Below, piece by piece: positions 34,068-46,545 of a stretch of DNA of 64,000 nt. The position numbers and the translations under genes were made by a program. The stretch comes from Pterobdella sp. o SKG-2022. Taxonomy: Eukaryota > Annelida > Clitellata > Hirudinida > Piscicolidae. The DNA is taken from assembly GCA_964035795.1 (NCBI GenBank), contig OZ038321.1:450647-514646 (forward strand), in the 5' to 3' direction. The notes beneath the pieces are model-generated. The model made no database searches, was not told the DNA's origin, and saw only the letters and a list, made by a program, of their open reading frames with translations. Position 1 is the stretch's first letter. Every line of letters begins with the position of its first letter.

Positions 34068-37000
34068 ATGAACAACAGGCAGAGACCAACCTCATTCATA
34101 GATGGACCCAAGTCTACCCAAAACTCCGAGCAGAACCTTGCTGCCTCCATCACTCAGTTCCTCGGGGGAGTTTCGGGCCTCGGTATGTGGTGTTTGTTTC
34201 CATTATTAAAAACATTTTATTGTGTCATCATCATCATTATCTTCTTTTTATTGTTACTAATATCATCTTATTCTTGACGAGGTTATCATTTTCATCATCT
34301 TGATCTTCATGTTATCCTCATCATTATACATCTCCATTTCACTACAAATAATACCACTATTATTTTCAACAACAACCCCGAAACTACCATCACTCTTACC
34401 ATGACCAACTTCAACAATCTCACTAACACCAACACCATCACTCCCATCGCCATCATCAGGCAAAGAATCCTCCTCCAAACCGACCACAGTCACAGCTACA
34501 CATGGGCTCTTAACACCAGATCAACAACAAGAGATCACTTTTGTTGGAACCAAACCTATTGGTGGGTGGGTGGACTGAAGGGGGAGAGAATTTGGATATG
34601 AAAGAGTAAGGAGGATGGGGTTTGGATGAGAGAAAATGAGGCAGGAAAGGGTATGAATGAGATGGTGTCAGAAGAGATGAAAGTTGGCTGGGGTAATAAG
34701 GAAGAGAACAATAAAGGGGGTGGAAAACGAGATTGAATATTGGATGGTATAAAAGATGGTGTAACACTGAATAGCTTGTGAAGTGAATCAGGCCATTTTT
34801 GGTGTATTGGGTTGGAGCTGGCTTTAAAATGTTTGGCGATCATCTGATTTTAGTATCTAACATCAAAAGGAAATAAAACTATATATAAACTAATAAAACT
34901 ACTGAGAGAAAAACAACTATAAAATAAATAATAATAATAATAAAATAGAAAACAACAATAAAATGAATAAAAAACAATAAAAATAAAAACTAATATAAAT
35001 TAAGCAATAAAAGAACAGCCTCCACAATAAAATATCAGCAAAACACTCCATATTTGTCTGCCTTGGCATTTTCCAAGCAGACACCCTTATTACCGCCATT
35101 ATTATTATGATTTTTATTTTTACTATTATTATTATTATTACCATCTTCATTATTCTTGTTCTTATTATTGCTACCTTTATTATTTTTATTATTATTATAC
35201 ACCAAACAGGAAATGGATCATTTGGAGTGGTGTACCAGGCCAAACTGGTGGAGCTGGATGAGACTGTGGCCATCAAGAAAGTCCTGCAGGATCGCAGGTT
35301 CAAGGTAATCTTGTTGCGTCATTATTGGTATTACCATCATCCTTATCATCATCATCATCACCTCCATTCACATACCATCACTTGATCCTCATTCAAAAAC
35401 CATCCCACCATCATCACCTTCACATCATTATCATCACCACATCACATCACCCCTCCCTCCACTATCGCTTCCCCACATCACATCACTCCTCCACACCCCC
35501 ATCATCACCCACCACACCTACAACATCACTACCACCACAGAACAGGGAGTTACAGATAATGAGAGTGCTTGACCACACCAACATCGTCAAACTTCTCTAC
35601 TTCTTCTACTCCTATGGTGATAAGGTGTCATTATTGTTGTTATTTTTATTTTATTATGATTTTTATTGATTATTATTTTTTTTTTTATTATTATACTTGT
35701 TATTTTTATGATTGCTGATGGATTTTTTAATGTTGTGATTAGTATTGCCTTTCAAAGGGTTTCAAATGAATATGTAAATTTGTTGTGACAATATATTAAT
35801 AGACAAAAAAATAAAGTAAAGAAATAGCTGCAATAATTATCATAATAATAATAATAACCGCAACAATACTAATAATAATAATAGCAATAAAAAAAAATAT
35901 AATAATAATAACAACAACTTTCGGCAGAAAGACGAGGTGTACTTGAACCTGGTGCTAGAGTACATACCGGAAACAGTTAACAGGGCAGCCAGGCAGTACT
36001 CCAAAAACAAGCAGACCATGCCCCTGCTGTTTGTCAAGGTGGGTGGACGGGTGTGGTGAGGGTGAAGGTGATCAATTTTTGGAGGAGGGGATGGTGTACT
36101 GGTGAGAACGGGGGTAGAGGGTGTTAGTGGGTGAAACCGTTTGTTGGGATGCTGGGAGAATAGTGGTGTGATGGTTTTGAAAGATGGCGGTAATAGCGGT
36201 ATGGATGTTGGTAGGGAGATTGTGGTGCTTATGTGGGTATTGATAGAAGCATAATGATGGTTGATTGGTGGAGGAGTGATGATGGTTAACATAGGATTAT
36301 TGAGATGGTTCAGTTACAACGATGTTGTTGAGGATGGAGGTGACGTGATCATGGCAAGATTTTAATAAGGCAAAGATTCTGTTGTAGAGATTCATGATTT
36401 TTGTTCTCACTTTCAAAAAAATTTATATAACATTGGTAGTAATTCATATATTAATTGTATACCATCACAACAATGAGAATATATCAGTGGTAGTATCAAA
36501 ACACCATTTACCCTCCTCTAGTTATGTTTTCCACCCATCCAACCATTTATTGCTCCAACCAGAATATCACTCATTTCTTCTACTCGTCCATCTACCGCAC
36601 ACATCCAGTCACCAGTCCTTCCACCCATATCATTTCCCACACACCATGCTAAACGACAAACCAAACGACATTTTATTCTTCATCCACCTACTTTATTAAA
36701 CAGCTTCATGAACCCCACCTCTCTCATCGCGCCCACTCACCACCTGCACCTTCCCACAGTTATACATGTATCAGCTGTTCAGGTCCCTTTCTTACATGCA
36801 CATGCAAGGTTACTGCCACAGGGACATCAAGCCCCAAAACCTCCTCCTTAACCACCACCTTGGTGTCCTTAAGCTGTGCGACTTTGGCAGGTTAGGTGGG
36901 GATCGTGTGGTCGATTTTTGGTGGTGCAATTTTTTGTTTTGGTGGAGTCAAGGGTGGTTTGATAGGTGTGTAAGAGTTGATGGAGGTCGTTGAAGTTGGA

Positions 37001-40000
37001 TTCATATAGAGGGGTTTTGGTTGGGGATTGGAAGAGTTTCTATTGAGTAAAGCGTTAAAAAAATTATAAAATTTTGCCAAAAAATCAATAAGTTCTATCA
37101 ATTTAATCTCCAAAACTTCATAACATGACCCACTTCAAAATTCCCCCCATCAAAACCAAATCCCACCACCATCTTTATGCTCTATTTAAACGGCCATTCT
37201 TAAATGACTGCGTCGTAAAATATCCCTCGTCTAATGCACGCAGCTTAATTTTGATTGGCTGCTTCTCTTTAAAATGCCATCCAATCATTGGTCTTTTGGA
37301 GTCATCATTGAGTCTTTAAGGGGGCGAGTGATGCTGATAATGATGGTAGTCATCAGCATCATTCTATTTAGAGTCCTCAGCAGAGGGTAAGGCTTTTTGA
37401 ACAGTTTTCTTCCACGTAAGACGGTCGTGTGGGTCGATTTCCATCAAACTGAGCTTTGCCCGATCTTTCTTCAGCAACTCTTCCTATGTCATTTCTGGCC
37501 TACCGGGTCTTTTAACACCAACAACCTTGAATTCTCTGACTTTTGATAGCCAACCTGAGCTGCGCACCACATGACCAAACCACTTCAACCTATCACAACG
37601 CAACGCCGATTCTATGTTTTAAATGCCAAGTTTTGCATGTGGTGTTAAGAATGACATAACGATGTTGTTTTTGGGGAGAATCTTTTTTGTGAATTTCGTG
37701 CTTTTTCTTTAGTAAGAGGGTTGTATCAATGATGAAGAAGATGATGATGGTGATGATGAGGATGATGATGATGATGGGGGTTAAAATGGAGATCAGTTAT
37801 GATAACTGTGCTCATGTGCTTAGGATAGTGATAGTAATTATAGGGCCAACATAAAAATAATAGTGATAATAATAATAATAATAATGGTGACTCACACTAC
37901 CTCACAGCGCCAAACAGCTGGTCAAGGGGGAGCCCAACGTCTCTTATATATGCTCCAGGTTATTATTATTATTATTTATATGATTTTTTTTGTTTTTATT
38001 ACTATTATTTTTATTGTTAGTAATATTGCTATTATTTTATTGTTATTGTATTATTGATATACTTGTTTTTGCAACCCACTACCTACCGATCATCGCAAAA
38101 CCTCACCAGATACTACAGGGCTCCCGAGTTGATCTTCGGCTCGAGTGACTACTCGCCTCAGATCGGTGATGATGATAATAATAAACCCCGATAAAAATAA
38201 ACATTAAAAATTATAATAATAATAACAATCATGGGAGCGCTAACGGAAATATTCAAAATATCAATAAAAAAATATGAATAAACAACAATAATAACTATAA
38301 TAATAATTAAAAAAATAACCTATAATAATAATAATACAAATAATAAAAATAACAACGCCATCAGACGTATGGTCGGCGGGATGTGTGGTAGCAGAGTTGT
38401 TGTTGGGGCAGCCCATCTTTCCTGGAGATAGTGGAGTGGATCAGTTGGTGGAGATTATCAAGGTGGGTGGAGGGGGTTGTTATCGGTGCATCCTTTTGAA
38501 CCCCACTTTATTTCACCACAGCAAAGCATTACACCACGTATCACCGCACACCCACCCTACCACAACCTACTACATCCTCTCACACTGCATCTTCATTCAT
38601 CACAACACCACACCACATAACCCCCACTCTACGCCACACCAAACTTCACCATACCACACTCTTTTTCCCATTACGCTACATCACATCACACCCAACCGCG
38701 TCATCTTATTCTCCACTTCACCCCAAAAAACCACATCACACCCAGCCTCATCACATCATACCATCCCACTCTCCACCACCACAACCAGGTCTTAGGCACA
38801 CCATCAAAGGAACAGATCAGAGACATGAACCCCTCCTACCAAGAGTTCAAGTTCCCGCATATCAAGCCGCACCCATGGGCCAAGGTTGCCATTATTATTA
38901 TTATTTAATTTTTTTTTCTATTATTATTATTTAAAAAAAATTTTTTTTTTATTATTATTTAAAAAAATGTTTCTTCTTTTATTATTATTATTTTTATTAT
39001 TATTATTATTGTTATTATTTTTATTATTGTTAGTAGTAGTAGTAGTATTAGTATCGCTATTATTATTTTTTATCTATATATTATTATTTCATTTAGAAAT
39101 GGTATCACTTGAATATTTCATTTCCTTTGGTTCAATTATTATTTTTATTTGTTTTATTTATTGCTACCACCATTTTTTTTATCTTATCATTAGGATTATT
39201 ATCATTTTTTAAAATAAATTATTATGATTAATTAATTTAATTTTTATTATTTTTTTTTAACAATTTTTTTTTCTTTTTGATTTTTAAATAATTAAGCGTT
39301 TATAATTTAAATGTTGAAATTGTTGAAACTAAAATAAAAGACCCAGAAATAAAAAAACTTGAGAACAAAATCAATAAAATCAGAAACATTTTAAAAAATT
39401 GTAAAATAAATCAAACTACAAAAATAAACTTAAACAAAGAAAAACACATCCTACAAAAACAAATTAACAAAAAATGCTTAGATGACAAATCCTCAATAAC
39501 AGAAGAACAATTGAAAGAAATAGAAAATTCAAACTACAATCAAAGAATGCATAAAGCAATAAAACAACTAAACATCAAACATAAAACTCCACCACCTCCC
39601 TACACCAACTTTCAACTCACTTCATACTATAATGAAAAATTCAACAAGTTTACAACAGCAACAAAACAAAAACAAGAAAACCAAACATATATCAATGTCA
39701 AAATAACCAATAGTGAAGTCAACTCTGCCATAAAATCACTCAAAAACAATAGATCACCAGGCTATGACAATATTGTAGCAGAAATAATGAAAATATTGAG
39801 TAGCACAACCATTGACAAACTTATTCATATAATAAACACCACAATCAACAACAAACAACCTCACCAACTTGGCCTTGGCATCCTACCCTCTATACCAAAA
39901 CACAATAAAACCAAAAAAGTAGAAAACGCTAGACCAATAATACTACTCTCCACCATTAGAAAAATAATATCACTCATCACTCTAAATAGACTAAGACCAA

Positions 40001-42475
40001 CAATAGAAAACTACCTATCACCCAGCCAAACTGCCTATAGGAAAGGTAGATCCATAGAAGACATTGTATGGACACTCAAACTAGAAATAGCAAGCACATT
40101 GAGCACCAATAACAAAATCACAATCCAAGGTATAGACTTATCCTCAGCCTTTGACTCGGTCAACAGAGTAAAAATGATGGAGATATTGAATACAATCTGC
40201 TCTGAGGAAGATATGAAGTTGATACATTTTCTACTCAATGACACCAGTCTGGGAGTGAGAACCAAAGAAGTAGGACCCACTTTTGACACCAATATTAGCA
40301 TTATTATTATTATTAAGATTTTTATAGCGCACAGTTATCAATTCAAGATTGCTTCAAAGGCGCTCAAGGTTTGTAGAAGATTATGACTGGGGATGTTTAT
40401 GGTATAAGTGAGTTTTCAAAAGTTTGCGAAAGTTCATGAGAGAAGGCGATGAGCGCAAGTTAGAAGAAAGTGAATTCCACAGACATGGAGCCTGGTGAGA
40501 AAAAGAGCGACTAGTAAACAACCCTAAAGAAACAGGTTGGAAAAAAATGAAGCTGGAGACCAGAGTGCAAGGATCTGAGTGGTTGACGTGTATGTCTGAT
40601 TGACAAAAGATCAAAAAGATAAGCAGGTTGTTTAAGCTTGAGAGTGCATGCAATGAGTGCATTTCTCAAGAAGATGGTCTCAGTCCAGTACTTTTCACCA
40701 CATACCTAGAAGCAGCGTTGAGAGAAGTCAGAAATAATGTCCATGCCCAAGACATTACATATGCTGATGATGTTGATTTCATTAGCAAAGATGGCGTCAA
40801 ACTAAATATAGTGGAAAAAATATTGGAAAAGTGGAATCTAAAAATGAATTCCACGAAAACGGAGACTCAAAATCGGATCAGACAACGAGTGGAAAAATGC
40901 GAAAAAACTGGGCATGCTACTCGATACAAAGCAAGAGTGGAAAAGGTGAGAGCAGCTAACAACAACGGCAATGCTCAAGCTAAAAAAAATATGGAACTCG
41001 AGCATAACAAGAAACAAAAAGTTAAGAATCTACAAAGCATCATGCTTTTTGGTTGTAGCACGTGGACAATGGACAAGGGGATGGTGGACAGTTTCAACCG
41101 AAAAATGGTGCGGTATGTATGTGGGGTTTTTTGGCCAAACCACATGAAAACAGAAACCGTAAATGCCCTGATTGAATCAGCCTCTCAAATCGTGACAAGG
41201 CGACGCTGGCAAATGTTAGGCCATATTCTGCGCATGGATGATCTGATTCAAGCTAAAAAATCCACCATCAATTGCCTCAAGAAAAAAAACGCAAAGCGTG
41301 GAAGACCTAGCACCAGCCTTCTCACAACGATCAAACACGATCTAAAAGCCCACAAACTAAACATAGATCAAGTAGTTGAACTCGCGCAAGACAGGGACCT
41401 ATGGAAACTGGAGGGAAGCCGTACACCGGCGAACGAAGATCTTTGAAAATATTTGAACACTCAATTTTATCTCTATTTTTGTCTCTTCATAACCCTAATA
41501 AATAAATAATTTAAATGTTGACTTGTTTCCATGGAAGTCAGTAACGTCCTTATATTTGTACCTCCACTTGATAATGTAAGTTCATCCTACAAAAAGCTTC
41601 GTGGAATAAAATAAACTCCCAAAATTGTTTTCATTTGAATATATGCCATTATTAATCTTTTTATTTTATTTTTTAAATAATTGTATTCATATTATTGTTC
41701 AGGTCTTCAGATCCAAAACACCCCCAGAAGCTCTAGAGTTTGTTAGTCAACTTCTTGATTACACACCTTTCAAAAGGTGGGTGGTGGAGGACGAAAGGGG
41801 TCGTGCGGTGGTGGTTGTACGTTATAAAAAATTATCCATTCTAAATAACAAAAAAATAATAATAAAAGAAATCATGGTAAACAACAAAAATTACAACACT
41901 GCTTCCAGACAATAAAAATTTGGAAAGTTAATAATGATACCCTTTCCTCTCTCTTTCTCAGGCTAGTTCCCTTAGAGGCATGCGCTCATGAGTTTTTCGA
42001 CGAGTTGAGAGAGCCCAGTGTCAAGCTTCCCAATGGTTCTCCACTTCCGGTTCTCTTCAACTTCTCCTCTTCCGGTTGGTGCTTTGTTTTTCAGTTTTTT
42101 TTATTTTTATTATTTTTTGTAGGGTTGGTGTTGTTTGTTAGTGTACTTGTTTTTTTTGATTTTGCTACTGGTTCATTGTTCCACCTCCGTCATCACATCC
42201 ATCTCCCCTACTCCACAGAACTTCGCAGCAGACCCTCCCTCGTTAGCAAACTCATCCCCGCCCACATCAACCTTCTAACGTCACATTTCCAATCCACCAC
42301 AAGGCCCTCACTTACGACAACAACTACGTCATCATCGTCGATCAGCAACCCAAAAAAAAATTCGACTGACGTCATCAATAACGTCAACAACAACATCGTC
42401 AACAACGATAACGTCGATTTTGGCACCAAAGAGGCATCTTTTGGTTTCTACGGCAACCTCAAGATTGAGAATTGA
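34068..42475 (+). CDS. GSK3: Glycogen synthase kinase 3
   Basis: Ser/Thr kinase of the Wnt, insulin and Hedgehog pathways, cytosolic and nuclear. Exons: 34068-34182, 34460-34561, 35210-35304, 35541-35624, 35928-36038, 36760-36890, 37908-37958, 38110-38165, 38365-38462, 38789-38884, 41703-41776, 41962-42074, 42219-42475; about 460 aa. [13 protein letters not shown] aligns with vertebrate GSK3-beta, with the Akt-target serine exactly at Ser9. Then come the Gly loop ([11 protein letters not shown]), VAIKK (about Lys95), the Axin/FRAT-site-bearing C lobe, HRDIKPQN (Asp191), DFG (Asp210) and the activation-loop Tyr in VSYICSRYY (about Tyr226). [19 protein letters not shown] and [15 protein letters not shown] complete the kinase domain. 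The C-terminal exon is Ser/Thr/Asn-rich and lineage-specific. Introns 6 and 10 carry retroelement fragments. All splice phases agree. Confidence 0.97.
37370..37630 (-). pseudogene. RT C-terminal fragment, inverted in GSK3 intron 6
   Basis: The reverse strand reads [20 protein letters not shown], then [18 protein letters not shown], a stop in place of Trp, and [26 protein letters not shown]. This WFGHV...GRP..T pattern is the tail of LINE-type RT polyproteins. Antisense to GSK3. Confidence 0.75.
39310..41446 (+). pseudogene. Non-LTR retrotransposon RT in GSK3 intron 10, split by a SINE
   Basis: An open frame from about 39310 to 40296 contains the RT N-terminal half: [53 protein letters not shown] and [15 protein letters not shown] (catalytic Asp). 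After the SINE insertion the frame resumes (40660-41446) at [20 protein letters not shown] and [11 protein letters not shown] with the catalytic ADD. The tail has [13 protein letters not shown] and [15 protein letters not shown]. The RT is therefore nearly uninterrupted apart from the insertion, so the LINE was young when the SINE landed. No endonuclease domain is seen at the N terminus; the copy is 5'-truncated. It ends near CCTAATAAATAAATAA at 41494-41510. Confidence 0.88.
40297..40655 (+). mobile_element. SINE inserted into the LINE RT
   Basis: About 350 bp begins with an ATT run, TTTTTATAGCGCACAG and AAGGCGCTCAAGG, and runs to GAGAGTGCATGC. It interrupts the RT frame between the THR-rich motif ending TFDTNI and QEDGLSP, which are contiguous in other RTs. 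A short GCATT duplication may mark the target site. A reverse-strand ORF inside (40381-40662) is an artefact of the SINE. Confidence 0.7.
41560..41612 (+). repeat. Copy of the GATAATGTAAG/AGCTTCGTG core
   Basis: CACTTGATAATGTAAG at 41569 and AGCTTCGTG at 41594 match the core of the TIR element at 9.2 kb. Terminal inverted repeats are not clear here. Confidence 0.5.
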
Positions 42476-42960
42476 GCGTGGTTGGGGTGGGGGTGGTTGG
42501 AGGTGATAGATAATCTTATTGTATAATAATAATATAATAATAATAATTTTTTTATTATTGCATTTTATATCTAATCTTTTATTTTTTATGGTTATTTATC
42601 ATTAATATTATTATTGTTATTATTTCTCAATTTATAAATGTATATTTTAAATTATTAATACAACAAGAACAATGACCACACACACAAACACACATCACAA
42701 GCTCATCATCAATATCAATGTTTTGCTATTATTATTATTATTATTATTATTATTCCCATTATTATTGTTATTATTATTTCCATTATTATTGTTATTATTA
42801 TTTCCATTATTATTGTTATTATTATTCCCATTATTATTGTTATTATTATTCCCATTGTTTAATGCTATTGATTTTATCTTGTTAAAGTTCATCACAATTT
42901 TATTGTAATGTATGTTGCATTACTTATTTGCATAATATCATAATTATTATGATATGATTC

Positions 42961-42997
<37 letters not shown>

Positions 42998-44290
42998 ATG
43001 TACAGTAATGCTGATTTGTAGATTCGTAGCCAGCTTCACTATTTTAGTTCTTTATCTTATTATTATTATTACTATTAATATTATTATTATTATTGTTATT
43101 ATTATTATTATTGTTATTATTATTATTATTAATGTCATTATTTTTTACATTTTTTTTAATGATCTTATTCAAACTATTTTCACGCTAATAAATCACAACA
43201 AATATTAAATTGTTCAAATTTTCATAATATTTAGATTTATTATGCCATAATTTTATTTTTTAAACATATTTTTTACCGTTATTTGTTCATATTTTATTCT
43301 AAATTCATCATAAATCATTTTAAAAAATCATTTATCCCATCAAAATTGTCATTATGGCATTAAACCACAACGCCACTCTGCTCCAAACCACATCAAACTT
43401 CTCACCAACTTCTCCAACGGACCAACTTCTTAACTTCAGGACTTTTTCTTTTTTTCTTTCTTTTTTTTTCTTACTCGAAATTTCTTCTAATTTTACACGC
43501 TCTGCTTCAAATTAAAATGAATTTTCACTTTAATTCTTCTCATGAATAACAATCGCTAATTTTATTATTATTAAGATTTTTTCTGTTATTATTATTATGT
43601 TTATTGTTATTCTTGTTATTATTCTCAAGCTTGGTGTTATCACCACACCTCCATCACCATCATCACAGTTGTAAATAGTTTTTTTTTTTTCCTATTTATT
43701 CTTTTTTTTAATTTCTTTTATTTTTTTTTATTATTTATTAAATTATTCCAATTCATATCTTTTTTAATTCGATATTATTATTATTGATATTTTTACAACT
43801 ATAATTATTCCAACGGTCAGTTGAACCGCTTCTGTAAATCATTCAAAACTTCTCAAGTACGATTGTTATTTGGCACATTGCCATATAAAAGGATTTCAAC
43901 ACTGAATTCTAATTTAATTATCCGTGTTAATTTATGGACCTTTTTAGAGTTAATTAAACAATTTTAATATTATTTACCGGGGGAAATGTCGAAAAAAATA
44001 AAGTTGTTGGTCCTCGGAGACTGAGGAATTGGTGGAGAATTTATGGTCTACAGATTTTTGGGTAACGCCATTTCAAAGTTTTGATCTTTAAAACTTCGGG
44101 CTACGCCACTTTATAGTTGTGGTTAGTAGCTTTTAGGGTGACGTCACTTTAGAGTTTTGGCGGGAAGGAATGTTAATTATATAAATCAAGATAAGCGAAG
44201 CTTGATAAAATAATTATGGTTGGAATCTGGAATGATTTTAGATCGGTGATTTAGTTATCACATAGAATATATATCATTTCTGATAAGGAG
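42476..44290. other. GSK3 3' flank
   Basis: Directly after the stop is a G/T-rich run (GTGGTTGGGGTGGGGGTGG), then AT-rich sequence and several ATT microsatellites (42525-43140, 43560-43625). The GSK3 3' UTR must lie here; its end is not defined. Confidence 0.5.
42725..42860. repeat. ATT-type minisatellite
   Basis: Tandem units built from CCATTATTATTGTTATTATT; the poly-Asn and poly-Leu frames through it are artefacts. Confidence 0.9.
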
Positions 44291-45349
44291 GTATGTGGGT
44301 GAGGGTGGAGGTGATGAGAGTGGGTGAGGGTGGTTAGTTCAGGTTGGTTGTGAGATGAGAGAAAAATGAAGATGTAATGATGAAGTGGAATTTGGAAAAC
44401 ATGCAAATGAGTTGTGAAAAGTTTTGAAAAATAAAAAAAATAGAATAAAAAATAATCAAAAAAAATTTTTTGAAAAAAATAAAAAGCAATATTAAGAAAT
44501 TGGAGAGCAGTATTAAGAAAGAATATTGAAAAGGAATGTATAGCAGGCAGAGAATGCAGAAGGTGGACTATATAAGAGGACTCTTCCTAGAGATATTCTC
44601 GCTTCTGTAGTTGTATATTTTGGACTGTTTTCGTTGGAAAATGCTGGTTTTTTATGGTTTCAATGTTGGGGAATAGTTTTAAGGAATGATTTGAATTCTT
44701 GAGGTTTTGAAGATTTTCAGTTTTTTTGTGAAAATGTTTATTTTTAAGGTTGAGTTGATGACTTTTATAATGAAATTCGTTGAAGAGTTTTTGATTTTTT
44801 GTAGTTTTTCACTAAAAAAAAGCTTTAAACCTTTGGACACTCAAAACAAAATTCATTTTAGAACTCCTGTTTAATGTTGCTTTTACTCGGATGTTTTAAA
44901 CATGAAAAAATAGTAAAAACTCAGCCAGTTTTATATAAAAACAAAAATAATTAGTTTCGAAAATGTTTTTTATTGTCTACAACTGAATACTATTTTTCAC
45001 ACAGGTTGTTTTTGAAATGATAACAAAATAACAATAAGAATATTATTATTGATTTTATTGACCGGAAAATGATATAATGTGAGTTTTAACATGCATTAAT
45101 TTTTTTTTAATTTTGAAATACTATTGAAAAAATATTAATAACATATAAAAATGGAAAAAAAGACAATGGAACATTGAAAACTCCAATGATAAGGAAAATG
45201 ATAACAAAAACAGTGAAAACAACAGTTTTTTGAAATTTCTAAGAATTATAAAACAAAAACGAAGGCTTCATAATATAACAATAATTTTTATCATAATTAT
45301 AGTTTATTTTCGAATGAACATAACCAAACATACAAACACCCGAAGAGAT

Positions 45350-45398
45350 AATTTAAACGCCTTTCGATAACTTAAAATTTTTGGAAGGCGTTTAAATT
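45350..45398. repeat. Perfect 14-bp stem hairpin
   Basis: AATTTAAACGCCTT at 45350-45363 and its exact reverse complement at 45385-45398 flank a 21-nt loop. Confidence 0.85.
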
Positions 45399-45539
45399 AA
45401 ATTGAATGAATACGTCTGTCGAAGATTACTAACTGGCTATTATACAAGAACTGATGAAATTTAAGTAGAAAATGGCAAAAAAAAACGCTATAAAAATAAA
45501 ACAAACAATAAAAAATAGAAAAACCATTAATAAGGAAAA

Positions 45540-45722
45540 ACAATAAAACAACAATAACAATAATAAAACAACAATAACAATAATAAAACAACAATAACAA
45601 TAATAAAACAACAATAACAATAATAAAACAACAATAAAAATAATAAAATAACAATAATAAAACAACAATAACAATAATAAAACAACAATAACAATAATAA
45701 AACAACAATAAAAATAATAAAT
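45540..45722. repeat. AACAAT-type minisatellite
   Basis: Tandem copies of a unit near AACAACAATAACAATAATA. Confidence 0.9.
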
Positions 45723-46097
45723 AATAAAAATTTTCGCCAAAATTTTTAATCCGCCATAAAGCACCCCAACCTAAATTACTTTCCTCTTTTTTTATGGGCC
45801 GCCATCTTGAATAAAAATGTCTTTTTTATCGCTCATTCTTTTAGCTCTATTCCATGCTCCCGATAAAATTAAGTTTTATTTATAAATTGATAATAACAAT
45901 AAGAAGAAAAATGGAAATGTAAATTATATTAGAAATAAAAAACAATGAAATAATAATAAAAAAATAATAAAAATAATGATAGAGATAACAAAGTACATTT
46001 AGAAAAAATGGAATAATAGAAATAATAAAACGATCTCTTCCTCATGTTTTGCATTCAACGTTCTTGTGTGATTTACAACTGTTTTGTACAAAAATTA

Positions 46098-46290
46098 CCT
46101 AATAATAATAATAATAATAATAAAAAAATAATAATAATAATAAAATAATAATAATAATAGAATAATAATAATAAAATAATAATAAAATAATAATAATAAT
46201 AATAGAATAATAATAATAAAATAATAATAAAATAATAATAAAATAATAATAAAATAATAATAATAAAATAATAATAATAATAATAGAAAA
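46098..46290. repeat. AAT microsatellite
   Basis: AAT array with regular AAAATAAT and AGAATAAT interruptions. Confidence 0.95.
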
Positions 46291-46545
46291 CTCAATAATA
46301 ATAATAATGAAGTTCGAAACTTAAACTTTGAATGAATATAATTTCGTGTCAAGTGATGTTTAAAAGTTGATTCAATTTTTCACACACAAACAACCAAAGA
46401 GAATTTCAAACAATTTTAAATTTTTTCAACAAATAAATTGAATAATTACGTCTGACGAAAATTAATAACTGGCTTTTATACAAAAAATGATGAATTTTAT
46501 GTGGAAAGTGGCAAAAATAAACGATATAAAAATAAAACAAACTTT

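Noticed and set aside
40381..40662. 93-aa minus-strand ORF inside the LINE
   Set aside because: It coincides with the inserted SINE and recurs as the SINE's antisense frame, not a host gene.
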